Assembly (NCBI RefSeq): GCF_000350225.1
Contig: NW_005178676.1
Span: 193,998 to 257,997 of the forward strand
Source of the DNA: Chondrus crispus
Taxonomy: Eukaryota > Rhodophyta > Florideophyceae > Gigartinales > Gigartinaceae
Length of the DNA stretch: 64,000 nucleotides
Direction of reading: 5' to 3'
Shown: in pieces, positions 52,078-61,079 of the stretch
Layout: each line of letters begins with the position of its first letter
Position numbering within the stretch: position 1 is the stretch's first letter
Program-made: the position numbers and the translations under genes
The notes under the pieces: generated by a model
The model's database searches: none
What the model was told of the DNA's origin: nothing
Seen by the model: the letters and a program-made list of their open reading frames with translations, nothing else

Positions 52078-54636
52078 CGAACTACCCGTGCTATCGGAGC
52101 TAACCTCCTGGCTATCGACGGCCAGGTCTTCTTCGGGTAGCCGGCCGCGTGGGTCGGGAAGATTCCTCCACTGCGGCTCAGCGGCCCTGGCGAAGTATTC
52201 GGGTACTTCCGGGCCTTGACCTGCGGCGTCCGGTCGTCGCAGGATATGGGGGACGAAGCGAGTCGGCTCTCCTTCGTTCCCCTCCGTGGGTAGAGGGTAC
52301 GGATCCTCTACCCAGTCTTGCAGGTACATTATCGCATTTTGTACCTGTTGGGGTAACCGAGAACGGTGTCGGTCCCCTCTTTCTTCTTGTCGAGGGTACC
52401 TTGTGTCCGCCTGCCTGTAGGCGGGTCGATCCCGACGATCGACTTCGTTGCGACGGTACCCGCCTCCACGGGGGGCGAAGCGTGCGCCCCCACCCGTTCG
52501 GTTCGGGAAACCTTGACGCGGAGGACGGCCCTCGCCCACCGCTTGCCGGAGGAGATTGCGCGCACCGGGGCGCGTCTCCATCTGGTAGCGGTAGTTCCTG
52601 TACGCCGTGAACATTCGTTGTTCCGGCGACAGGAACGGGCACGCGTACATGGCATGCCCGTACGTACGGCATAGCCAGCACACGTACGCGCTGCCGTCCG
52701 TTGAGGCGAAGGTCGCCGCGTGCCGCGCCTCCTCATCGGTGAGGAGGGGCACGCGAGGCGCTTCGCCTCCTGCATCTCGGTTCGATATGTCGAGCTCTGC
52801 GACCCGGGGGTCCGTACCCCTTGCCATTCTTGGAGTGGCCGCGAACGCGGTCGCGTAACTCGATGTCGATCCGGTCGACATCGGTGAGGGGGGTCGACCC
52901 CCTACTGGCCCTGCTCCTTGCGTAATGAGGACAGGGTCGGCCTGCCACAAATCCTCCCCGACATGGAGGGTAGAGGCGGGCGAACTTGTTGCGGCGGACT
53001 TCGTAGTCCTGCCAGCCCTCCCTGCCGGTTTCGAATCCGGCAGAGGTAAACCGCGCCGAGCGCGGTACGTTGTACCTTCCGCCGTGGCGATACGGCGGAT
53101 AGTCGGAAGATCGGTCTTCTGACTGCCTGGCAGCCTTTGCACAGTTTCGGATACTGCGGCACGGGTTGCCGGTGCAAGTCCCCGCACGAAGTAGTGCGCG
53201 AGGGCCTGTTCGGAGAAGACTGCCGTGCATCGGAACGCGGCAGTCTCGAGTCGGTCAGCAAACGTGCTTTCCGTCTCATGTGATTGCTGTCGCGCCGTAG
53301 CGACAGCGTCGTACGCTTCACCTAACACGTCGTCCGTGAGGTAGCGTTTCAAGAATTGATTCACGAGCCCCGGCCAGCTCACGTCGTCATGGAGCTGGCC
53401 AGCACGGAGGCCACGCATCGTATAACTCGTATACAGGCGCTCCGCGTCGCGCTCGAAGAAGTGCGCGAGGACTCGTACCGCAACACCTTCGGTCAGGTGT
53501 TGCGAGTTGAAGGTGATTCGGATATCCTTCAAGAACGGCAGCAGCTGTATCGGGTCGGTACCGTCGAAGCTGCGCATCGTGGGACGGATCCCACGACAGC
53601 GTTGGACGTACTTCGCAATCCGTCCCGCGTCACCCGAGGTAACGAGCCTCGAGGTGTTATCCAAGCGGTACATACGATAGTCAGCAACGGCGCTGAACTC
53701 TTGGATCATCGTATGTACCGGCTCGAGCCCGGGCTCAGCGGGACCCAGCGTGCCGAAGGAGGTAACCGGTAGCGTGCGAACGTCTACCGGACCTGGATGC
53801 TCGGCGTAACTTGCCGGCGGGTAGCCGCCCCAGCGGGGATCGACGGAGAACATCGGTTCTCCCGATCCGCGGGCGGCTCCTCCACGGTCCTGTTCATCCG
53901 CGTACGATACGCGGTCAACTTGCCGCTTACTTCCGGCGATAGGCGGCAAGGCTTGGGTCTCAGACGCGAAGTTCGCGTCTATCGGAGGACGGCTTCCTTC
54001 TGCAGTCCGACTGGTAGCGACACCAGTCGGACGCCAACCTTCGGGGGCGGCGGCGCTCGGAGGTACGGTACCACCGGGCCCTCTCGAGGGGGCACCCGGT
54101 AGCCTTTCGGCCATGGTACGTTCCATGTCACGAGCACGCCGACGAGTGGCGTAGAGCTCAGCGGAGAGGTGCGCGAACGCACCCAATTGCTCTGCGGACG
54201 GAGAGGTTTGGTCTTCGGGTCGTCTCACCGAGGTCGGCCTCTCAGGACGACCATGCCCGGACGGTCCGGGCGAGGCGAAACGGGAGTCTTCGACGAGCAC
54301 TATCCGCGAGTGTAACTCGTCGATCAGTGCTCGGAGATTCTCTAAGGACTGCGTCACTCTATCGAACCTCCCTTCACGCAGGGAGCGGAGTTCGGCCATA
54401 CATCGAGTGTATACATGGTCCGATACATCGATCCGAAGGGAAGTACGAACTTCCTCGATGTATTCGGCTATGCGTTCGAACATCGCCGCCGCTCTTTCCT
54501 CGGAGGATCCGAGCGACGGTTCGCGGTCACGAGGACCTGCGTCGCCGTCGCCCGACGGGGCGGATGGGGACTGCACAGCGGCCGGACTCAGATCCGCCGC
54601 TTCTGAGCGGATCGAGGGCTCGAGCTCTTGGCTCAT
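52066..54636 (-). CDS. gag: A2 Gag (856 aa, intact)
   Basis: Structural protein of the virus-like particle. N-terminal acidic segment, coiled coil at about residues 50-120 (ERIAEYIEEVRTSLRIDV, RVTQSLENLRALIDEL), a Pro/Gly/Arg linker, capsid-like helical domain at about 360-520 (FDGTDPIQLLPFLKDI, FFERDAERLYTSYT, AHYFVRGLAPATRA), a further linker, and a CCHC zinc knuckle CWLCRTYGHAMYAC at about 650. After it come an Arg/Gly-rich stretch and an acidic C-terminus. Longer than typical gypsy Gags because of the coil and linkers. Met 54636 lies 81 bases from the LTR and matches the A1 start. Confidence 0.92.
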   Translation of the reverse strand: MSQELEPSIRSEAADLSPAAVQSPSAPSGDGDAGPRDREPSLGSSEERAAAMFERIAEYIEEVRTSLRIDVSDHVYTRCMAELRSLREGRFDRVTQSLENLRALIDELHSRIVLVEDSRFASPGPSGHGRPERPTSVRRPEDQTSPSAEQLGAFAHLSAELYATRRRARDMERTMAERLPGAPSRGPGGTVPPSAAAPEGWRPTGVATSRTAEGSRPPIDANFASETQALPPIAGSKRQVDRVSYADEQDRGGAARGSGEPMFSVDPRWGGYPPASYAEHPGPVDVRTLPVTSFGTLGPAEPGLEPVHTMIQEFSAVADYRMYRLDNTSRLVTSGDAGRIAKYVQRCRGIRPTMRSFDGTDPIQLLPFLKDIRITFNSQHLTEGVAVRVLAHFFERDAERLYTSYTMRGLRAGQLHDDVSWPGLVNQFLKRYLTDDVLGEAYDAVATARQQSHETESTFADRLETAAFRCTAVFSEQALAHYFVRGLAPATRAAVSETVQRLPGSQKTDLPTIRRIATAEGTTYRARRGLPLPDSKPAGRAGRTTKSAATSSPASTLHVGEDLWQADPVLITQGAGPVGGRPPSPMSTGSTSSYATAFAATPRMARGTDPRVAELDISNRDAGGEAPRVPLLTDEEARHAATFASTDGSAYVCWLCRTYGHAMYACPFLSPEQRMFTAYRNYRYQMETRPGARNLLRQAVGEGRPPRQGFPNRTGGGARFAPRGGGYRRNEVDRRDRPAYRQADTRYPRQEERGDRHRSRLPQQVQNAIMYLQDWVEDPYPLPTEGNEGEPTRFVPHILRRPDAAGQGPEVPEYFARAAEPQWRNLPDPRGRLPEEDLAVDSQEVSSDSTGSSKKG

Positions 54637-54702
54637 CTCGACGCGATCGGTTCGCGGAGGGAAGCGGAAGTCTTCTCGGAGATCGGAATCCAGGGTCTTC
54701 TA

Positions 54703-54715
54703 GGTCGGGATACCA
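54703..54715 (-). other. A2 primer binding site
   Basis: Minus strand TGGTATCCCGACC, one base from the 5' LTR end. Close to the sites of A1 and B, which have TGGTCTCCCGA(T/C)C. It begins like the initiator-Met site (TGGTATC) but then departs from it. Confidence 0.65.
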
Positions 54716-54716
54716 C

Positions 54717-55324
54717 TGTAGAATAAACACCCCCGCGGAGAGGGGTGTATGCGTCCAGTCCTATAGACCTCGGATCGCCGAGAACGAGATGAAGCACCAC
54801 TCACACACGGGACCGGGCGCGGGCCCTGGTAGCAGTGTGGTAGAGCGCGTTCGGGTCCGACGCGCGCACGCGCGAGCGGATCTACGCCTCGAAGCCCCGG
54901 TGCGATACTGGTAGACGATCCAGTACCGACGGGCGGAGGCGGATCCGGGCTCGCTCGCGTGCTGGCGCGTCCTTGCCCGCGCGGTCCCTTGCCTAGAACG
55001 GACTAGAGTAGGCCGGTCGTTCTAGTAGAGTAAGCGGCAGAGCTCACCTAGACGGAGAGTCGTGGACAAGCTCGTGCTTGTCCTTTTTCTCCGTCGTCGG
55101 TCGCTCGCGTATTTAATGTACAAAGTATTCTATCATAACACTACAGTACCGACGTACTGTAGGGGGCTACTGTAGTGCAGGTCAGCCTGCACTGTAGCGC
55201 TGTCAGGCATCGGGCTGACAGTACACGTGCGTGTCGCGCACACGTGTGGGTCCGTACTGTAGAGCTCCGGCTCTACAGTGCGGGATCCAATCTAGATCTA
55301 AATCTAGTTTGCCGTTATACCACA
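54717..55324 (-). repeat. A2 5' LTR (right)
   Basis: Same 608-bp sequence as 42613-43220 with about eight substitutions and no indels seen. TTAAATA box on the minus strand at 55110-55124. Ends TTATACCACA against the integrase of copia F. Confidence 0.95.
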
Positions 55325-56270
55325 GGTAAGTTCTGACGTTTGATACCATGCTCCGCCAGGTACCCATCACAAGCTACGTACTCTCCTCCCCCATCACAGT
55401 ATAAAAGTTTGATAGCGCAGTCGTATTTTCGTTCAAACCACGGGTGAAATTTCTTGAACCTTGCTAGAACATCGCCCTTCCGAGCAATTGGTACAACCAC
55501 GATGTAACCTGAGAATTCATCAATGAATGTGACGTAATACAGTGAGCCACCAAGGGATCTAACAGGCATCAAACCAGATACATCGCTGTGGATGATCTCA
55601 CCGCGACGTGAAGATCTGACTGGCTTCGCATACATTGTGTCCTTGTGCATTTTGCCCTGTGCACATGCGTCACATTCGTTAACAGACTTTTTCGTTAAGC
55701 TCAGGTCAAGTCCAGTCACAGCTCCCTTCTGTGACAATTTGCGTATACTGTCGAGATGGGCGTGTCCAAGTCGATCATGCCAGAGCTTTTCTGCATATGA
55801 TTTGGCAACCAAAGCAGAGTTTCCAGAAAGAGGAATACTCTGTATGGAAAGTACATAAACGCTTCCTTGCATCCAGCCCTGAAACTCCACCAAACCATTT
55901 CGCAACACTATGCACCCATGGCGACTGAACTTGACTTGGTACCCTTTGGTACAAAGCGCAGAGCAAGACGACAGGTTGGCTTCAAGCCGCGGAACCAGTA
56001 GCACATCGCGAATGATCGTTCGGCGGTGCACAGGGGCTGCGTCGCATTCGCTGTGAACCAAGACATCCAGTGGCATGTCACCGATGCAGCAACTCTGGGC
56101 AGTGGCTCCGTTTCCGATTACGATCTGTCTCGGGGTGATCTTTCTGGCATTCACGAGCCAATCGCGGTGCTTGACCATATGGTCCGATGGGCCAGAGTCC
56201 AGCAAGATGGTATCCGCATGTCCTTTAAATCCCGCCATAAGCATGGTGGCATGATGCGCGGTGCCTTGCT
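55325..56270 (-). pseudogene. Copia element F fragment: protease to integrase
   Basis: Minus strand. ILLDSGPSDHMV (protease DSG), then the GAG-pre-integrase zinc finger HDRLGHAHLDSIRKLS to CDACAQGK, then the integrase core IIHSDVSGLMPV (first Asp), YVTFIDEFSGY and LLYCDGGGEYV (second Asp). It is cut at HGIKRQNLP by the A2 LTR, before the Glu. Upstream it ends near 56270, where plus-strand copia H begins. The surviving frame of about 305 codons is open, so this was an intact copy when cut. Confidence 0.85.
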
Positions 56271-58490
56271 TTGAATCCCTACAAGAATGCAGTTGTTTTG
56301 TGGAAATTATTCCATGAAAAGCTCCCTGATACCAACAGTAACAAAATTCCTTCAGAGTTGCAAGGAATTATGTTACAGTCCCAGCTGTTTGGCCGCGCTC
56401 TTGACCTCTCGAAAAAGATTCCCGCAGATACTTTGCAGTCTACTTCTGGTGTCACTGCTATAATTAATGCCGTCTTCAGGCGCGATCCGCTTGCTGTAGT
56501 CAGCACCATATACCAGCTCTTTCTTCAAGTTTTGAATACGAAACGCGGGGCTAATGAATCCTTCCAAAATTTTGAGTCCCGGTTTGAGGCTCAGGTGTCC
56601 AAGTTCAGCGCACAGTCAGAAGAGGTACGCCTTCCTGAAGCGCTTGTCTCTTTTCTACTGCTTTCTAATTGCAACATAGAAGGCAGTCAGAGGGTTTCTG
56701 TCCTGGCTGCTACAGCCCCCCGCTCAGATGAGTTCGGACCTGAAGCAAGCAACTCCGAATACCTTTCTTCCATCAAATACAATGCAGTAGCATCTGTAAT
56801 TCGTCAGTGTGACAGGCCCAAGACCGAATCTTTATCCGAGACCCCAGCCCAATTTCTTGGAGTGAGAGCAAGCGTTGCCAGTACTCCTGGTCATCGACGT
56901 CAACGCACTAAAACCAGATTGACTCCTGAGCAACTCGCAGATCTCAAGTCCCGTAGTACCTGTCGTAAATGTCAGAGAAAGGGACATTGGGCCCAAGATC
57001 ATGGACCCGATGGGGAATATCATTCCCTGTCAAAGAAGCCAGAGCCTGATACGGCGCCTCGTGGGCAGGCTGCCAAATCTGTTACCTTCAATATGGCTCT
57101 ACTTACTTCTCCCGAACATGAGATTGTCTCATACTCCGGACCTCTGCTTGATGATGGAGCTCCGTATAGTGGACTCGGGGTAAAAGAACTTGATGCTCTT
57201 GCCCCAGTCCTTCTTCCGTTCTGGGATCATGTCTATGAACCGATACGTGATTCAGTTGCCAGCTGTCCCTTATGGCAATATGGCTCCGGTTCACACTCTA
57301 GCAAAGCTCGCAAGATCCTGGGGTCCGTTGTTCTATGTGCTACAAGTGATCAAGGTGCCCCAGTCCTGATCCGCCACCTTGTCATTGAGGGCTCATCCCA
57401 ATGGATCATTGGTAGGAGTGTCACCCGACACTGTGACATTGAGCACATCGGCTCAAACTCATTACTGCTGCCGGGTTCGGATGGTCTTTCTATATCGATC
57501 CAAGATCGTGGCTTTCATACCTACCTCCCGTATGAAATCTTCGTCTATTCAGCAATGGGTAAACCTTCTCACCCAGACACTATCATGAGGTTGTACTGTG
57601 CTACCCTGCATGTCCATTCTGCTACGCATGGTGAGCGACCATGGGCTCAATTGAAAGCCATTGTCGACAAGGTACATCACCATGTCTGTGGACACTCCAA
57701 CTATCATGACATCAAGCTACTTTTGGACCGCAATGGTCTATGGAGCTCTGATGTAAGCAAGTACCTTGCTACTGTACTTGACACATGTAGTTCATGCACT
57801 TCTGTCCAAGAACCTAAAGGACAGCGCCCCGTCTCGCTGAGGTCAATGTCAAGGAACTTCAACCAGCTAGTTTGTGTTGACCATCTATTCATCGGTTCAC
57901 ATAAAGTCTTTCATTGCATGGACTCCGTGACAAGATACTCAGCCGGATGTGTAGTTACAAACACTACAATGCAAGCGTCTATCACATCTTTCGAACTGCA
58001 CTGGATAACGCCTTTTTGGACACCGCGGACAGTCCTATTTGATCAAGCGTTTAACAACACTGAGTTCACGTCATATCTTACCTGCTTAGGAGTTGAGTCA
58101 AGGCCGATACCGCCCCGGAGACACAATAAGAATGTAATAGAATCGAAGCATAGAGTTATTCGAGACATTTATCTGCTTTTATGCTCTGCTGCTAACGAGC
58201 ACACTGATTCCGCTCTCCTTGTTGTCCAAGCACTCCGAATCTCGAACGACCTATATGGTAGTGACATCATGTCTGCACATGAGCTAGCAAAAGGCTTTAC
58301 CCGCCCTATTGCTGCAGACAAGTATCCAGTGATGATCCCTGATGAGATTGTTGCTGCCCATGATCAACTTCTTGCCAAGCGCAAGCTTACCCTGATTCTT
58401 CGTTCAAAGGCTGTAACTGACAAACACGTCCATGTAGGCGATCTTGTTCAAGTCTACATCAAGTTACAAAACGAAAAACGCGGACATTAG
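56271..58490 (+). pseudogene. Copia element H: gag, protease, integrase
   Basis: A 739-codon open frame that begins without an ATG at the junction with F, so the N-terminus is probably missing. A gag helical part includes FQNFESRFEAQVSKF. Zinc knuckle CRKCQRKGHWAQDH at about residue 230; protease LLDDGAPYSGLG at about 292; pre-integrase HHCC finger at about 465-510 (HHHVCGHSNYHDIKLLL, CSSCTSV). Integrase core: VCVDHLFIG, TVLFDQAFNN (Asp) and NVIESKHRV (Glu). A single TAG at 58488-58490 separates it from the RT half, which continues in the same frame. Confidence 0.85.
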
Positions 58491-60618
58491 TCTGCAGCCA
58501 AGCCTATTCTGGCTTATGATTGTTCCTCTCGTACTGTCACTGTTCCTGGTGCCAATGGCAGGCAAATCAGGGCAGCTCTGGAGGACATCCGTCCATCCCT
58601 CCCTGAAAATGAACTGGCTTTGGCGATACAAGAGTCAATTGATGTGCTTGACTCCTCGCTTGACTCAGCGATCAATGAACTGCCTCCTGTATCTACAGAT
58701 CCAGATCTAACAGATCCTAATTCAGATCCTCATGTCGCCTTTGTGCCTGAGATTGAACATTATGACCCCCACCCGCGCTCTGATCCTGATGATGAACAAT
58801 CTGGCATCTTTGCATCTGAGTCCTCGAGCGCTGCACCTGCAGTTCCCTCTTCGTATGATCCTTTGCTGTATGAACCCTCCACCTCCAGCCCCACTGCTCC
58901 CTATCCCGCTAATAGCACACACAATATGACCACACGCAGTCAATCATCACTCCACACATACGACGTGGAGCTTTCCCCTGGTTTGGAACTCACAAGTACA
59001 GAAAAGGCAGCGGCGCTACTGTATCGTGATCGATTTCTCAGCAAAGAATTCCTTCTACACCAAGCAGAAGGACTTCCCACCTTTCTGACAGAAAATGCAT
59101 ACAATAAGGAGGAAGAAAACTTCAAAAAAGAGGTGATGGAGATACATGTCTCGAAGATTCCGAAAGACTCAAATGTCATTAGCAGCCATGTTCTTTACAA
59201 GATAAAAACTCTTGACGACAGATCTCTACTATGCAAAGCTAGGATCGCACCGCATGGAAACAAAGATAGGGACAAGATGCACCTCAAGACTGATGCACAG
59301 GCTTGTCCGCCTATTGGCCTTCGTATTCTTCTCTCTATCTGTAATATTCAACTGGTCTCTTGTCAAGATTGACATCAAATCGGCTTTTCTCCAGTCTGGC
59401 TCTGCTGAACGTGATGTGTACGTTGTTCCTCCTCGTGAATGCACGAAGAAAGGGTTCTACTGGCTACTATTGACAGCGGCTTATGGTCTTGTAAATGCCA
59501 ATGCTAAGTGGCAAGATCATAGCGACACCTTTCTCAGGGAACTTGGATTTGTCCAGGTCATTTACATACCTCAGCTGTTTTATAAGAAAGTCAACAATCA
59601 ACTTCATTCTCTTGCAGTCAAGGTAGTCGATGATATTCTTGTATCGTCTGTGATGAAAATCCTAGATGAATTTGTAGCAAAAGTTTCTACAAAGTACAAC
59701 GTTGGTACAATTGTACGTGGTCCAGGGACCTTCTCATTTTTCGGACTGAGCATAACGCAGCTAGAAGACGGAACAATTCATGTTTCAGGAGATGAAAAGC
59801 TTGATTCTCTACATCCCCATCCGATTTCTAGACTAAGCCGCAAGCAAAAAGAACAAAGGCTCAATGCTGTCGAACATTTCTCTTTTAGCTCCCTGAACGG
59901 ATCATTGGGGTTCATTGGTTCAAGTGCCAGTCCGTTTTGTGCCTTCACCACCAGCTATCTACAACAGCGAAGGGTTACACCCGTCGTCAAGGACCTTGTG
60001 CTCCAATGCAACATGCTGAGACAGCTTCAGAAACTTGGTTCTACGATTACTTTCAAACGACCATCTGATACCCGTTCCGACCGCCTCAAAGTTGTTGTAT
60101 TTTCCGATGCTGCACGCTCTAACGATCACAGGCAACTTGCTTATGTTTCTGGACTTGTGATTGGAGAACTTTCTCTTGACTCCATATTCCACACTCTTGG
60201 ATGGTTCTCGCAGAAGTCAAAAAGGCCGACAAAGTCAGTCGGTGCCGCAGAGACCCTTGCTGCAGGATCAGCAATAGACGAAGGAAAGACGCTTACTCAG
60301 GCGTACAGAACATTACTCAATTTGGATATTGAGCTTGTCATTGTGGTTGATACAAAGGACTTGTATGATTCGCTCTCCACCTGTCGCAATGCCACAGACA
60401 AATCCATCCGTGCTGATGTCAGCCTGATACGCTATGAATTTGAGACTCGCAAGATCAATCGCATAGTCTGGATCCCAGGCAAACTAAATCCAGCTGATGC
60501 TATTACCAAACCGGACAGTCCCTTGTGTCAAACACTGCAGCTTCTCATGTTTTCTGGCACCATTCCCATCGACTTTGAAGCATCTCAACATCGTGAGAGT
60601 TCCCAATTTCTTGGGTGA
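58491..60618 (+). pseudogene. Copia element H: linker, RT and RNase H
   Basis: In the same frame as the previous entry to about 59340 (AAKPILAYDCSSRTVTVPG, an acidic Pro/Ser-rich linker, then RFLSKEFLLHQAEG, VISSHVLYKIKTLDD, CKARIAPHGNKD). A one-base shift at about 59340-59370 then leads to KIDIKSAFLQSG (RT motif A) and VKVVDDILVSS (DD box). RNase H: VVVFSDAARSND, GAAETLAAGSAIDEG and IVVDTKDLYDSL, ending WIPGKLNPADAITKP. Only two lesions, the TAG and the shift, so a young or nearly intact copy apart from its start. Confidence 0.85.
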
Positions 60619-60853
60619 TTGCATTACTCAAAAGAGAATGAGTGTGAAAGTGCGCACTACGCACATCCGCCACCACATCTTGTGGTTCTACCATAACGTG
60701 TCAGATATTGTAGGTTACACTTTGGACTTGTTCTGTGGTCAGGGAGTATCTATGAGCGAATTACACAATCCTGCCGGGATTATTTGACGTAATTCCTATC
60801 ACTATCATGGTTTGTTCTTAGGTATCCCAGTGTGGTCAGCTCGTAAGTTGAAA
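60619..60853. other. 3' flank of copia H
   Basis: Non-coding stretch between the H stop and the gypsy I LTR. It may hold part of the H 3' LTR, but no TG..CA pair or polypurine tract could be fixed. Confidence 0.3.
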
Positions 60854-61061
60854 TGTTGAGAGGTGGAAGTGCTCTGCCTTTTTTCTTACTAGCAATGAAG
60901 TGTGGGATTACTTATAGGGGATGTAGGGCGGTAGGTAAAGTGGTACATATAAAGAATAACAGGAACTAATACGGGCTAAGGTTGACAAAGACTAAAGTCG
61001 ACGGAGCTTGACTCAGAAGGATGCAGCAGGAATCACCAATCAATAAATCATATTGATAGCA
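60854..61061 (-). repeat. Gypsy I 3' LTR (about 208 bp)
   Basis: Minus strand it starts TGCTATCAATATGATT after a polypurine tract and ends CCACCTCTCAACA. A TTCTTTATATGTACC TATA-like box lies in the middle. Only one LTR is in the window, so the outer edge is inferred from the CA end. Confidence 0.6.
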
Positions 61062-61074
61062 GTCCCCTCTTCAA
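61062..61074 (-). other. Gypsy I polypurine tract
   Basis: Minus strand TTGAAGAGGGGAC directly before the LTR TG, six bases after the pol stop. Confidence 0.65.
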
Positions 61075-61079
61075 GAGAG

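Larger units (their letters stand above)
42613..55324 (-). mobile_element. Gypsy element A2, structurally complete, 12.7 kb
   Basis: Two 608-bp LTRs with about eight differences by eye, a primer site next to the right (5') LTR, intact gag and pol in overlapping frames, and an antisense 747-codon gene before the 3' (left) LTR. All frames are open, so it could be a recently active, autonomous copy. The five bases outside the LTRs (CTGAT left, GGTAA right) do not match, and the flanks are two different copia elements on opposite strands, which points to a recombination product or an assembly join. Confidence 0.93.
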
